Assembly: GCF_009729545.1 (NCBI RefSeq)
Contig: NZ_WFIY01000004.1
Location: 1,586,001-1,650,000, forward strand
Direction: 5' to 3'
Origin: Acidianus infernus
GTDB taxonomy: Archaea; Thermoproteota; Thermoprotei_A; Sulfolobales; Sulfolobaceae
Length of the DNA: 64,000 bases
Numbering within the stretch: position 1 is the stretch's first letter; each line of letters begins with the position of its first letter. Shown here piece by piece: positions 18,981 through 27,486 of this stretch. Under the pieces are notes generated by a model. That model saw only the letters and a program-made list of their open reading frames with translations. It did not search any database and was not told where the DNA came from. The position numbers and the translations under genes are program-made.

Positions 18981-19706
18981 ATGATAGGTAAAGTTTACCT
19001 AGTTGGTGCAGGTCCTGGAGATCCTGACTTAATAACTCTCAAAGCTTTAAAAATACTTAAACAGGCAGACGTTGTAATATATGATAGGCTAGTCTCTAAA
19101 GAGCTCTTAAAAGAATGCAAACCCAATTCGGAATTGATTTACTTAGGTAAAAGTTTAGGGGAGGCCGAACTACAAGATAAAATAAATTCTACATTAGTTG
19201 AGAAGGCAAAAGAGGGTAAGATAGTAGTAAGGTTGAAAGGAGGAGATCCATACGTATTTGGCAGAGGAGAGGAAGAATGCGCGTTTGTGATGGAACAAGG
19301 TATTCCATGTGAAGTTATACCGGGAATTAGTAGCGCTATAGGAGTTCCTGCCTACGCCGGAATTCCAGTAACTAGTAGATGGTATTCTTCAGGCTTTACA
19401 GTAATTACTGGAACTAGAGCAGGTGATAAAATTATTGACTTAGATTATATTCCAAAAAAAGGAACTATAGTAATACTAATGGGAATAAATAAAATCGATG
19501 AGTTACAAGAAAGCCTAGAAAAGGTGAGAAGTCCAGAATGCCCAGTGGCTATAATACAAAATGGGACTCTTCCTTCACAGAGAGTAGTTATAACTTCCTT
19601 AAGTAAGTTGAAGGAGGCAGTAAGAAAAGAGAATATTTCGTCTCCAGCAATCATAATAGTAGGAGAAGTAGTGAAATTAAGAAATAAATTATGGAAGCTC
19701 TCATGA
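18981..19706 (+). CDS. cobA: Uroporphyrinogen-III C-methyltransferase (SUMT)
   Basis: 241 residues. The N-terminal signature VYLVGAGPGDPDLITLKALK and VVIYDRLVS, the SAM site VRLKGGDPYVFGRGEEE, and PGISSAIGVPAYAGIPVTSR are all diagnostic for SUMT. It methylates uroporphyrinogen III at C2 and C7 to precorrin-2 for siroheme, cobalamin and haem d1 or alternative haem routes. It is the standalone form with no CysG oxidase/ferrochelatase fusion. It follows the membrane-protein gene by 22 bases and precedes the YHS gene by seven. Methylmalonyl-CoA mutase in the same window needs cobalamin, a pathway fed by this enzyme. Confidence 0.96.
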   Translation: MIGKVYLVGAGPGDPDLITLKALKILKQADVVIYDRLVSKELLKECKPNSELIYLGKSLGEAELQDKINSTLVEKAKEGKIVVRLKGGDPYVFGRGEEECAFVMEQGIPCEVIPGISSAIGVPAYAGIPVTSRWYSSGFTVITGTRAGDKIIDLDYIPKKGTIVILMGINKIDELQESLEKVRSPECPVAIIQNGTLPSQRVVITSLSKLKEAVRKENISSPAIIIVGEVVKLRNKLWKLS

Positions 19707-19713
19707 TTTAATT

Positions 19714-19854
19714 ATGAAAGACCCTGTATGCGGAGAGGAGGTTAAAAATACTAGTTATAAATATGTTTACAAAGGTATAACATATTACTTCTGCAGTCCT
19801 ATGTGCATGGCCGAGTTTAAAAAGAATCCTGAAAAGTTCGTAAAGAATAAGTAA
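19714..19854 (+). CDS. YHS-domain mini-protein (metal-binding)
   Basis: 46 residues only. DPVCGEEV at the start and YYFCSPMCMAEFKKNPEKF at the end give the complete YHS/TRASH pattern with C6, C27 and C31 (C-x20-C-x3-C). These domains bind copper or other soft metals and occur alone or at the end of metal ATPases and oxygenases. The gene starts seven bases after the SUMT gene and ends 31 bases before the CO-dehydrogenase medium subunit, so it is part of that operon. It may serve in metal delivery to the molybdenum/copper or iron-sulfur enzyme; this is inferred from context. Confidence 0.8.
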   Translation: MKDPVCGEEVKNTSYKYVYKGITYYFCSPMCMAEFKKNPEKFVKNK

Positions 19855-19885
19855 AAGATAAATAATAACTTGGAGAAAAGATGAT

Positions 19886-20722
19886 ATGTATCCTCCAAAA
19901 ATAGGCTACGTGATTCCTGACAATATAAATGAGGCAATAGACTTTCTAAAGACTCATGACGACGCAAAGGTTCTTGCTGGTGGACATAGCCTAATTCCAA
20001 TGTTAAAACTTAGGATAATTAGACCTTCCTATTTGATTGATATAACTAAACTTAAAGAGCTTCATTATCTGAATAAAGAAGAAAAGGAATACAAATTAGG
20101 AGCAACAATTACCCATTATGAGATATCAAAGGCGCAAATTCCTTTGTTAAGCGAAGTAGCATCTAAAATTGGAGATCCTCAAGTTAGAAATATGGGAACA
20201 ATTGGTGGTAGTATTTCTCACTTGGATCCATCAGCAGATTATCCAGCAGCTCTTTTAGTTTTAGATGCTAAAGTAAAGATTAAAGGACCTTCTGGAGAAA
20301 GATTAGAGGAATTCTCTTCATTTGATAAAGACATGTTTACTCCAGATTTATCCCAAGGAGAAATAGTTACTGAGATTTCCATTCCTACCGTATCTGGATA
20401 TAAATATTCTTATCAGAAGTTAGAGAGAAAAGCAGGAGATTTTGCTATAGTAGGTGTAGCAGTCTTAATAAAAACCAATGGTGACGAAATAGAAGATTTT
20501 AGGATAGGAGTTACTGGAGTCAATAATAAAGCTTACAGATCTCAAATAGCTGAGGATATGATTAAGGGTAAGAAAATTAATGATGAGATAATTGATAAAG
20601 TTGCTCAAGAAGTAGCTAATGAATCCAACCCTACATCAGATATTAGAGGAAGTGCAGAATATAAAAGGAAAGCCACTAAAATTATGGCAAAAAGGGCAAT
20701 TTTAGATGCTTTAAAGAGGTGA
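19886..20722 (+). CDS. FAD-binding medium subunit of CO dehydrogenase/aldehyde oxidoreductase
   Basis: 278 residues of the CoxM/CutM family. The FAD pyrophosphate loops are visible as LAGGHSLIPMLK (near residue 32) and MGTIGGSISHLDPSADYPAAL (near residue 105), followed by the CO-dehydrogenase flavoprotein C-terminal domain (KAGDFAIVGVAV). It relays electrons from the 2Fe-2S subunit to an acceptor. In Sulfolobales this type usually belongs to a glyceraldehyde or aldehyde oxidoreductase of the non-phosphorylating Entner-Doudoroff route. The stop overlaps the ribosome site of the small-subunit gene. The molybdopterin large subunit is not in this window. Confidence 0.92.
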   Translation: MYPPKIGYVIPDNINEAIDFLKTHDDAKVLAGGHSLIPMLKLRIIRPSYLIDITKLKELHYLNKEEKEYKLGATITHYEISKAQIPLLSEVASKIGDPQVRNMGTIGGSISHLDPSADYPAALLVLDAKVKIKGPSGERLEEFSSFDKDMFTPDLSQGEIVTEISIPTVSGYKYSYQKLERKAGDFAIVGVAVLIKTNGDEIEDFRIGVTGVNNKAYRSQIAEDMIKGKKINDEIIDKVAQEVANESNPTSDIRGSAEYKRKATKIMAKRAILDALKR

Positions 20723-20727
20723 TTGGA

Positions 20728-21219
20728 ATGAAAATAATAGAGAAGGACGAAAAAGTAAAAATTCACCTTAAAATTAATGGAAAAGATTACGAAACTGAAG
20801 TAGAGCCAAGGAAATTGTTAGTTCACGTTCTCAGAGATTTAGGATTTACCAGCGTTCACGTAGGTTGTGATACAAGCAATTGCGGAGCATGCACTGTTAT
20901 AATTAATGGCAAATCAGTAAAATCGTGTACAGTTTTGGCTGTACAAGCGGATGGTAGTGAAATTCTTACTGTTGAAGGATTATCAAAAGATGGTAAATTG
21001 CATCCTATTCAAGAAGCCTTCTGGGATAAGCATGCTCTTCAGTGTGGTTACTGTACTCCAGGGATGATAATGCAGAGTTATTGGTTACTGTCCGAGAATC
21101 CATCTCCTTCAGAAGACGAAATTAGAGAAGGCTTAGCTGGGAATTTGTGTAGATGTACTGGATATCAAAATATCATAGAAGCAGTTAAGGAAGCTTCTCA
21201 AAAGTTAAAAGGTCATTAA
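20728..21219 (+). CDS. 2Fe-2S small subunit of CO dehydrogenase/aldehyde oxidoreductase
   Basis: 163 residues of the CoxS/CutS family. A plant-type 2Fe-2S domain uses C47, C52, C55 and C67 (HVGCDTSNCGACTV...SCTV). A four-helix domain holds the second cluster in QCGYCTPGM and NLCRCTGYQNI. All eight cluster cysteines are present. I start at the ATG at 20728 because a strong ribosome site GAGGTGAT ends just before it, made from the end of the medium-subunit gene; the in-frame GTG at 20719 is inside that site. The last 35 bases overlap the convergent mocA-like gene. It passes electrons between the missing molybdopterin subunit and the FAD subunit. Confidence 0.95.
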   Translation: MKIIEKDEKVKIHLKINGKDYETEVEPRKLLVHVLRDLGFTSVHVGCDTSNCGACTVIINGKSVKSCTVLAVQADGSEILTVEGLSKDGKLHPIQEAFWDKHALQCGYCTPGMIMQSYWLLSENPSPSEDEIREGLAGNLCRCTGYQNIIEAVKEASQKLKGH

Positions 21220-21742
21220 CTGTATCTATATCTACAATAACTCCGTAGTCACATTCGACGAAGCATAAGTTTTCTGTAGTTTTTAAGATTTTTTTAGCAC
21301 CCTCGTCTCCAGTTATTTCCATAACTTTGTCGAAAATTTTTCTATTTAATAATACCGGGTTCCCCCAATTTCCCTTATAAGTAGGAATTACAGCATTGCA
21401 GTCTAGATTAAATGTGTTTATTATTTTATGTATATCCTCTCTCTTTACAAAGGGCATGTCTCCCAAAACTATAAGTACTCCATCATAATTTTGGAAAAAT
21501 CTGAGTCCTAGTTTTATACTGCTTGAGATACCTTCCTTCCATTTAGGATTATATATTACTATCTCATTTTTTAAATATGGTAGTAACTCTTCTGCATATT
21601 TTCCTACAACAATAACTCTTTCTATGTCAACATTTTCCAAGACATTCTCTATAATACTCTTTCCGTTGATTTTCTCAAGTAATTTATTTTTACCGAATCT
21701 CTTACTTTCGCCAGCAGCTAGAATTACTGCACCGATTTTCAT
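21185..21742 (-). CDS. Molybdenum cofactor nucleotidyltransferase (MocA/MobA-like)
   Basis: 185 residues. The N-terminal nucleotide loop GAVILAAGESKRFGKNK and the metal-binding VLGDMPFV are present. GNPVLLNRKIFDKVMEITGDEGAKKIL is typical of MocA, which makes molybdopterin cytosine dinucleotide, rather than MobA. The xanthine-oxidase/CO-dehydrogenase family uses the cytosine form, so its position between CO-dehydrogenase subunits and CoxG genes fits. It is on the minus strand, convergent with the small subunit (35-base overlap) and divergent from the first coxG with 35 bases between starts. Confidence 0.88.
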   Translation of the reverse strand: MKIGAVILAAGESKRFGKNKLLEKINGKSIIENVLENVDIERVIVVGKYAEELLPYLKNEIVIYNPKWKEGISSSIKLGLRFFQNYDGVLIVLGDMPFVKREDIHKIINTFNLDCNAVIPTYKGNWGNPVLLNRKIFDKVMEITGDEGAKKILKTTENLCFVECDYGVIVDIDTVNDLLTFEKLP

Positions 21743-21777
21743 TAAAGATATATAACTTATTAACAGTAAAGTAGTTT

Positions 21778-22197
21778 ATGCGCTATCAAGGAAGTATTGA
21801 AGTTAATGCCAAAAAGGAAGTTATTTTAAATTTTCTAGGGAATATAGAATTAGTAGCTTCTTGTTTCCCTGGAATTAAAGATGTAAAGAAAGATGGGGAT
21901 GCGTATATTGTAAAAGGTACTGCTGGAATAGGATTTATAAAAGGAGACTATACGGCAAAGGTAAAAATGCAGAGAACTAACGAGGGATTTGATCTTGAGG
22001 CTCAAGGCACTGGGATGAATAGTAATGTTAATATAAATGCAAAAATTGTAGTTGAAGATGGTAGAATTAATTATACAGCAGATGTGAACGTTAGTGGAAT
22101 ATTAGCTTCTGCAGGAGCTAGGCTAATGGAACCTGCATTAAATAAGATACTGAATCAACTTTTTGATTGTATTAAGAAAAAGGTAGAGATCTCATGA
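21778..22197 (+). CDS. coxG: CoxG family protein (SRPBCC fold)
   Basis: 139 residues. The sequence YQGSIEVNAKKEVILNFLGN, CFPGIKDVKKDG and DYTAKVKMQ match the CoxG/COG3427 START-like fold. CoxG accompanies aerobic CO dehydrogenases and is implicated in membrane recruitment or maturation of the molybdenum enzyme. Its stop codon overlaps the start of a second coxG-like gene by four bases (ATGA). Context with MocA and the M and S subunits supports a role in this enzyme. No membrane anchor is visible. Confidence 0.88.
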   Translation: MRYQGSIEVNAKKEVILNFLGNIELVASCFPGIKDVKKDGDAYIVKGTAGIGFIKGDYTAKVKMQRTNEGFDLEAQGTGMNSNVNINAKIVVEDGRINYTADVNVSGILASAGARLMEPALNKILNQLFDCIKKKVEIS

Positions 22198-22613
22198 GTA
22201 TTATAACTGGGGAAGAAAAAATAATTAATAAAGATAAAGCTATACAATTTCTTAGTAATTATGAGAATCTTTTGAAGTGCACTCCTGGAATAAGTAAGAT
22301 TAACGATAAAGAATTTTCTGCATCGGTAAAAGTAGGTCCGCTCACTGTTGAAGTCCAAGGGACTATAGTTGAGCACAAAGTTGAGGACAATAAGGTCTTT
22401 GATAAAATAGAAGTCAAAGGTCCTGGAATAATAGTTACTATAATTACTGTGGTTACAATAGAAGATCACAAATTATCTTGGGAAGCCGAATATGAGTTAT
22501 CAGGAAGTCTTGCAAAAGCTTTAGGGAATACAATAGCAAAACAAGCTAAAGAATTAACAAAGCAAATAATTTCTTGTTCAGTCTCAGCTATTAATTCCAG
22601 TAACAATTCCTAA
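22194..22613 (+). CDS. Second CoxG-like protein (divergent paralogue)
   Basis: 139 residues, equal in length to the preceding CoxG and of the same fold (IQFLSNYENLLKCTPGISKIND, then alternating strands and a C-terminal helix). Sequence identity with the first copy appears low, so it is an old duplication or a separate SRPBCC subgroup. The CxPGI element (CTPGI versus CFPGI) is shared at the same place. It is translationally coupled to the first by a 4-base overlap. It overlaps the convergent GTPase gene by 30 bases. The function is presumably linked to the same molybdoenzyme. Confidence 0.75.
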   Translation: MSIITGEEKIINKDKAIQFLSNYENLLKCTPGISKINDKEFSASVKVGPLTVEVQGTIVEHKVEDNKVFDKIEVKGPGIIVTIITVVTIEDHKLSWEAEYELSGSLAKALGNTIAKQAKELTKQIISCSVSAINSSNNS

Positions 22614-24155
22614 TCCTCTTGTTCTACCTTCTCTAAATATGAAAATTTGTCCTTTTTCGATATATTCTGGTCTGTAAAGGAATTTTAGCTCAACTTCAGA
22701 TGATTCGCCAGTTCTTAACAATCCTCTAGCTATTTTTTCAAATTTTACCGCTTGCCTTATTGTGTATAAGTGTAAAGTTGCAACGTAGCCTTCTTTTATT
22801 GTGGTAGGATGATGAAGTACTATGACTTTTGCTGTAAAACTTTGTGTAGCTTTTGGCTTATTATTCTCAGCTAATATCATACCCTTCCTTAAGATTTCCC
22901 TATTTACACCTTGTATGGCAAAAGTTGCTATGCTACCTTGACTGGCTTCGTCTACGAATACTCTATTGATTTGAATACTCTTTACTTTAGCTTGTAAGAA
23001 TTCTCCGCCATCTACTGGCCCAATATATACGGTATCGTTAGGATGAACTTTCCCTCTTACTACTGAACCTAGAACTACTGGTCCTACTCCAGATACATTA
23101 TATATCTCATCAATATAAACTAATGTATCGTTAGATTGTGTTATTATCTTTCTTGGCGGTAACAAGTAAAGGAACCTTGTGAGCAATCCTATTCCTTCTC
23201 CGCTTACATTAGAAACTTTAAATATTGGGACAACTCTTCCAGTTTTTACACCTATTATCGCGTTTAATAAATCATCCTCGTCATTAACTTCCATGACAAA
23301 CCTATTTATACCCGGAATCCTAAGCACATTCCTTATATCATTTATTATTTGGTTTACTCTCTCTTTAGGGAATTTATCTATTTTAGTTATTACAATAAAT
23401 ACAGGATATTTAAGTACAGAAGCAACTGCTAGGTGTTCTTTTCCCATTATGCTTAAGCCATCATCACTACCAACCACTAGCATTACGTAATCTGTTTCGT
23501 AACCCATTAGTCCTTTTAATGTGGTTCTCAAGTATCTTTCATGACCACCAAGATCTATTAGTCTTACTATTTTAGAACTTTTAATGGTAACTTCTGCCTC
23601 ATCTAGCGGATCTCTACAACTGTGATTTACAATACTTCCTTCGTCATCAAAACCTAAGATCCTTAAAGTTATTGATGAAGTTCTTCCACTTATAACTTCA
23701 TGAAGGTATCTAGCTATCATTGCACGTAATGCTCCATTACCGTCATCAAGCTTCCCTAGAATTAGAGTACCCGTTATAGTACTTTTTCCTGCATTTACAT
23801 GGCCCATTACTGCAACATTAACTTGGATAGGCAAATCGCTTTTATGTAATCTTATTAGTAATTCCGCTACATATTTATCTTTTCTTATTTCTACAATTCT
23901 TTTATGTACTATCTTAGAATTTATCATTTTTGCTATTTTTTCCAATACATCTATTGTGCGTTCTAAATCCTCCTTATTTAATCCTATTACATCTCCATCA
24001 TCGCTTACTCCTATAACATAAATTGCTTCTCCTCCGCCTTCTTCAATTCTATATTTCATTTGTGTAGCTAATTCTTGCAGTCGCTCTTCTGATACGTCTG
24101 ATAGAATAAGTTTATATTCTATTTTTCCTATATCATTTTCTCGTGGAAGCTTCAT
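22584..24155 (-). CDS. GTPBP1-like translational GTPase
   Basis: 523 residues with an N-terminal region of about 110 residues (GGGEAIYVIGVSDDGDVIGL) and then an EF-Tu-like G domain. G1 is GHVNAGKS, G3 is DLGGHERYL, and G4 is TKID. Two beta-barrel domains follow (VSGVGPVVLGSVVRGKV; TFAIQGVNREILRKGMIL). This layout is that of GTPBP1/GTPBP2, eEF1A relatives involved in mRNA surveillance and ribosome quality control. The G3 proline of DxPGH is replaced by glycine. It probably acts in translation or RNA turnover. It is transcribed alone, divergent from ZPR1 with 60 bases between starts. Confidence 0.88.
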   Translation of the reverse strand: MKLPRENDIGKIEYKLILSDVSEERLQELATQMKYRIEEGGGEAIYVIGVSDDGDVIGLNKEDLERTIDVLEKIAKMINSKIVHKRIVEIRKDKYVAELLIRLHKSDLPIQVNVAVMGHVNAGKSTITGTLILGKLDDGNGALRAMIARYLHEVISGRTSSITLRILGFDDEGSIVNHSCRDPLDEAEVTIKSSKIVRLIDLGGHERYLRTTLKGLMGYETDYVMLVVGSDDGLSIMGKEHLAVASVLKYPVFIVITKIDKFPKERVNQIINDIRNVLRIPGINRFVMEVNDEDDLLNAIIGVKTGRVVPIFKVSNVSGEGIGLLTRFLYLLPPRKIITQSNDTLVYIDEIYNVSGVGPVVLGSVVRGKVHPNDTVYIGPVDGGEFLQAKVKSIQINRVFVDEASQGSIATFAIQGVNREILRKGMILAENNKPKATQSFTAKVIVLHHPTTIKEGYVATLHLYTIRQAVKFEKIARGLLRTGESSEVELKFLYRPEYIEKGQIFIFREGRTRGLGIVTGINS

Positions 24156-24215
24156 TTCACCACTTTACTCAGTATAATATATGTAAATACTACCAAATAA
24201 GCTTTGGTTGAGATT

Positions 24216-24734
24216 ATGGAACCTAAGTTAATATTTGAGGCAAAACTTAAGTGCCCAGTTTGTGGGAACGAAACGCTGATTGCTAGAGATTATCTTTACG
24301 ATGCAGGAGAAGTAGGTAAGTTAGTTTTATCAAATTGGGAATGCACCAGTTGCAACTATAAATTTAGAGACGTTAAACCTTACGAAACTAGGGGACCTAA
24401 GACTTTGGAATTTGTGGTAGAAAAAGAAGAGGATTTAAACGTAATGGTTTATAGATCGCCTTTTGCTATAGTTAAAATTCCAGAATTAGGAATAGAAATT
24501 TATCCCGCAGATGCTTCACAAGGAATTTTATCTACAGTTGAAGGAATATTAGAAGACTTCTTAGAGAACCTAGGATCTTTATGTCAAGAAAACGACTGTC
24601 ATGACGTTTATGAGGCAAAAGAAGGTAAAAGAAAGTTTACCTTAATTATAGAAGACTCATCTGGTTTAAGCTTTATAAAAAGTGAGAAAGTAAAAATTAC
24701 TCGATCTTTATCTCTTTCCCAGACTCAACCTTAG
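24216..24734 (+). CDS. ZPR1 zinc-finger domain protein
   Basis: 172 residues. A C-x2-C...C-x2-C zinc ribbon (KCPVCGNET and WECTSCNYKFRD, spaced by about 30 residues) is followed by the ZPR1 beta domain (VYRSPFAIVKIPELGIEIYP, TVEGILEDFLENL). Archaea have one ZPR1 half where eukaryotes have two; eukaryotic ZPR1 binds eEF1A and aids its folding. It is divergent from the GTPBP1-like gene, itself an eEF1A relative, an interesting pairing. I use the ATG at 24216; an in-frame TTG at 24204 is possible because the TATAATATAT box at 24171-24180 would suit either. It overlaps the Hsp20 gene by 38 bases at the 3' end. Confidence 0.92.
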   Translation: MEPKLIFEAKLKCPVCGNETLIARDYLYDAGEVGKLVLSNWECTSCNYKFRDVKPYETRGPKTLEFVVEKEEDLNVMVYRSPFAIVKIPELGIEIYPADASQGILSTVEGILEDFLENLGSLCQENDCHDVYEAKEGKRKFTLIIEDSSGLSFIKSEKVKITRSLSLSQTQP

Positions 24735-25209
24735 CTTTCTTAAATACAACTTCTAAGACTCCATTCTTATAGGTAGCCTTTACAGAATTTTCGTCTACCT
24801 CTGTTGGTAATTCTATTTCTTTATAGTACTTCTTATCTCCTTCTTGTGCTGATAATATCAAAGTCTTGCCATTAAGTCTTACCTTAATATTGTTTTTATC
24901 TACTCCTGGAACTTCTGCTACTACTCTAATTTCATCGCCTTTTTCTATAACATCAACTAAAGGCTCTCTTTCTTCACTTAATATCGGTTTACTTCCTAGT
25001 CTCTTTACATTACCGAATTCTTCTATTATTGGCTTTCCGTCTGGTCCTATTGTCATACTAAAACCGTAAACGTAAGGACCGAAAGTCTTTACTTCTCCTT
25101 TACCTGCTGCTTTAAAGAACTCCTTCTCTAATTCTTCAAATTCCTCTTCCATCTGCCTTATTATTTCGTCAAAATAATCAAATATGTCACCTTTTTTCTT
25201 TGAGGGCAT
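24697..25209 (-). CDS. hsp20: Small heat shock protein Hsp20
   Basis: 170 residues. The N-terminus is an acidic helix (DEIIRQMEEEFEELEKEFF). The alpha-crystallin domain follows (residues about 75-165) with VRLNGKTLILSAQEGDKKYYKEIELP and the conserved ATYKNGVLEVVFKK, where the A-x-x-x-N-G-V-L motif is the family signature. The C-terminal I-x-I/V tail is short (GKEIKIE). It is an ATP-independent cytoplasmic chaperone that holds unfolded proteins. It is monocistronic, with an AT-rich TATATTT stretch upstream near 25220. Its end overlaps ZPR1 by 38 bases. Confidence 0.94.
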   Translation of the reverse strand: MPSKKKGDIFDYFDEIIRQMEEEFEELEKEFFKAAGKGEVKTFGPYVYGFSMTIGPDGKPIIEEFGNVKRLGSKPILSEEREPLVDVIEKGDEIRVVAEVPGVDKNNIKVRLNGKTLILSAQEGDKKYYKEIELPTEVDENSVKATYKNGVLEVVFKKAKVESGKEIKIE

Positions 25210-25321
25210 TTTTGATCCAAATATATATTCTCCACGTGAAGATTTAAAATTTACTAGGTAAATCTGAGATTTTAATTGAGTAAAAGAATTCGAAATAATT
25301 TGACTAGACAGTGCTCTTAAC

Positions 25322-25744
25322 TTAATGCTTCTCTTGCACTAGTTCAAGCAATACCCCCATTACGCTTTTAGGATGGATAAACGCCACTAAGTGACCTCTT
25401 GCACCAGGTCTAGGTTGCTTATCCACTAGCTGTAAACCTTTTGCAGATAAATCTTCTAATGCTTTATTTATATCTTCGACTCTTATTGCTAAATGGTGTA
25501 ATCCAGGGCCTTTTGTTTTTAGAAATTTTGCTACAGTATTATTCATATCATCGTGGTTTATTGGCTCTAAAAGCTCTACTGCAGATTCTCCAATTTTACC
25601 AACCATAAAAGCTACCTTTATTCCTCTATCTTTCAATTCTTCCTTATCTATTAATCTCATTCCTAAATTTTTCTCATAAAAATCTATTGCTTTATCTATG
25701 TTTTCAACCACTATGCCTATATGGTCTATAGTTTGAGTTTCCAT
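25322..25744 (-). CDS. mce: Methylmalonyl-CoA epimerase
   Basis: 140 residues of the vicinal-oxygen-chelate fold. IDHIGIVVENIDKAIDFYEKNLG supplies the first metal His, LHHLAIRVEDINKAL a later His, and GVLLELVQ the C-terminal metal Glu. It interconverts the R and S forms of methylmalonyl-CoA. The mutase large subunit is divergent and adjacent with 86 bases between starts, which confirms the pathway. In Sulfolobales the route is part of the 3-hydroxypropionate/4-hydroxybutyrate carbon-fixation cycle. Confidence 0.95.
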   Translation of the reverse strand: METQTIDHIGIVVENIDKAIDFYEKNLGMRLIDKEELKDRGIKVAFMVGKIGESAVELLEPINHDDMNNTVAKFLKTKGPGLHHLAIRVEDINKALEDLSAKGLQLVDKQPRPGARGHLVAFIHPKSVMGVLLELVQEKH

Positions 25745-25830
25745 GCTCTATTATACTCATTTTAATTTATAAATTTGATTAAAAAGCAAAGGTTTTATAG
25801 TGTTTAAACAATTAGATATTGGGTATTATC

Positions 25831-27486
25831 ATGGATATAGACGAGAAAATTAAGGAATGGAACAATCTTTATACTAGCTGGATAGCAAAAAGAAAGGAAA
25901 GAAAGCAAAAATTTATAACACCTTCTGGAATAGAAGTAAAGCCTCTTTATACACCCCTAGATTTAAAAGGTAATTACGTGGACAAGATAGGCTTCCCGGG
26001 AATGTATCCTTTCACTAGGGGAATTTATCCTAATATGTACAGAGGAAGAATATGGACTATACGACAATATGCTGGTTTTGGTTCTGCAGAAGACACTAAT
26101 TTAAGGTTTAGGAAACTTTTGGAAGCTGGGCAAACAGGACTTAGCATGGCTTTCGATTTACCTACTCAATTAGGCTTGGATCCAGATCAAGAATTAGCCT
26201 TCACGGAAGTAGGTGTAGTAGGTGTTTCAATGTTTCATTGGAAGGAAATGGATTTAGTAATGAACCAAATTCCTATGGATAAAGTAACTACTTCAATGAC
26301 AATAAACGCTACTGCAATGGAATTAATGTCCATGTATATAGCAACAGCAGAAAGTAGGGGAATCGATAAAAAAGTCCTAGACGGAACAGTACAGAATGAT
26401 ATATTGAAAGAGTACATAGCCAGAAAGAATTTCATTTATCCGCCAGAGCCTTCCTTAAGGTATGCTATAGACTTAATTGAGTATTCTTATAAAAATATTC
26501 CAAAATGGCATCCAATTAGTATTAGTGGGTATCACATTAGAGAAGCTGGAGCGGACGCGATACTAGAAGTAGCATTTACTTTAGCTGATGGAATTGAGTA
26601 TGTTAGAAAAACTTTAGAGAGAGGAATAAATGTAGATGACTTTGCTCCTACTTTGTCTTTCTTCTTTGCAGGTTATACTAACATTTTTGAAGAAGTTGCA
26701 AAATTTAGAGCTGCCAGAAGAATGTGGGCTAAAATTATGAAAGAATGGTTCAATGCCAAAAAACCAGATTCTATGACATTAAAGTTTCATACACAAACAG
26801 GAGGTGCAGAGCTAACAGCACAACAGCCAGAAATTAATATTATTAGAACTACTCTTCAAGCTTTAGCAGCAGTTTTAGGTGGTACTCAAAGTCTGCACGT
26901 GAATTCATACGATGAAGCTTTAGCTTTACCGAGTGAGAAGGCAGCTAAGATAGCAATTAGGGTTCAACAAATAATAGCTTACGAGAGTGGAGCTACGGAA
27001 ACTGTAGATCCGTTAGCTGGATCCTATTATATTGAATGGCTAACAGATGAGATAGAAGAAAGAGCTTGGAAAGTTATTGATAATATTGAAAAGATGGGCG
27101 GAATGCTTAAGGCTATTGAAAAAGGATATCCTCAAGCTGAAATAGCTGAAAGTTCTTACAGACTTCAGAAGAGGATAGAAGAAGGAGATATAATAAAAGT
27201 TGGGGTTAACTTTGCTTATGAGCCAGATTGGATAGGAACTACTGAAATATTTAGAGTAAATCCTGCCGTTAGAGAGAGAGTAATTACTAGATTAAAGCAA
27301 TACAGGGAAAATAGAGACAATATTAAATGGAAGGATAGGCTAGAGAAGCTAAGGAAAGCTGCCGAAGGAAATGGTAACTTGTTCCCATATGTTTTAGATG
27401 CGATAAAAGCCGGAGCTACTGTAGGCGAGATAAGTTCTGTGCTTAGAGAAGTATGGGGAGAATATAAAGAGCCAATTATTTTCTAA
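25831..27486 (+). CDS. mcmA: Methylmalonyl-CoA mutase, large (catalytic) subunit
   Basis: 551 residues containing only the substrate-binding TIM barrel. GFPGMYPFTRGIYPNMYRGR, IRQYAGFGSAEDTN, GLSMAFDLPTQLG and GGTQSLHVNSYDEALALP are family hallmarks. The cobalamin-binding domain is absent, as in archaea where it is a separate small subunit encoded elsewhere. It isomerises methylmalonyl-CoA and succinyl-CoA. I use the ATG at 25831 because TTTAAA inside a palindromic TGTTTAAACA at 25801-25810 ends 22 bases before it. The in-frame TTG at 25819 would be too close. It overlaps the phosphoribosyltransferase gene by 11 bases at the 3' end. Confidence 0.96.
   Translation: MDIDEKIKEWNNLYTSWIAKRKERKQKFITPSGIEVKPLYTPLDLKGNYVDKIGFPGMYPFTRGIYPNMYRGRIWTIRQYAGFGSAEDTNLRFRKLLEAGQTGLSMAFDLPTQLGLDPDQELAFTEVGVVGVSMFHWKEMDLVMNQIPMDKVTTSMTINATAMELMSMYIATAESRGIDKKVLDGTVQNDILKEYIARKNFIYPPEPSLRYAIDLIEYSYKNIPKWHPISISGYHIREAGADAILEVAFTLADGIEYVRKTLERGINVDDFAPTLSFFFAGYTNIFEEVAKFRAARRMWAKIMKEWFNAKKPDSMTLKFHTQTGGAELTAQQPEINIIRTTLQALAAVLGGTQSLHVNSYDEALALPSEKAAKIAIRVQQIIAYESGATETVDPLAGSYYIEWLTDEIEERAWKVIDNIEKMGGMLKAIEKGYPQAEIAESSYRLQKRIEEGDIIKVGVNFAYEPDWIGTTEIFRVNPAVRERVITRLKQYRENRDNIKWKDRLEKLRKAAEGNGNLFPYVLDAIKAGATVGEISSVLREVWGEYKEPIIF

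Noticed and set aside
25831..27486. Methylmalonyl-CoA mutase lacking its B12 domain as a truncation
   Set aside because: Archaeal mutases are normally split, with the cobalamin domain on a separate small subunit.
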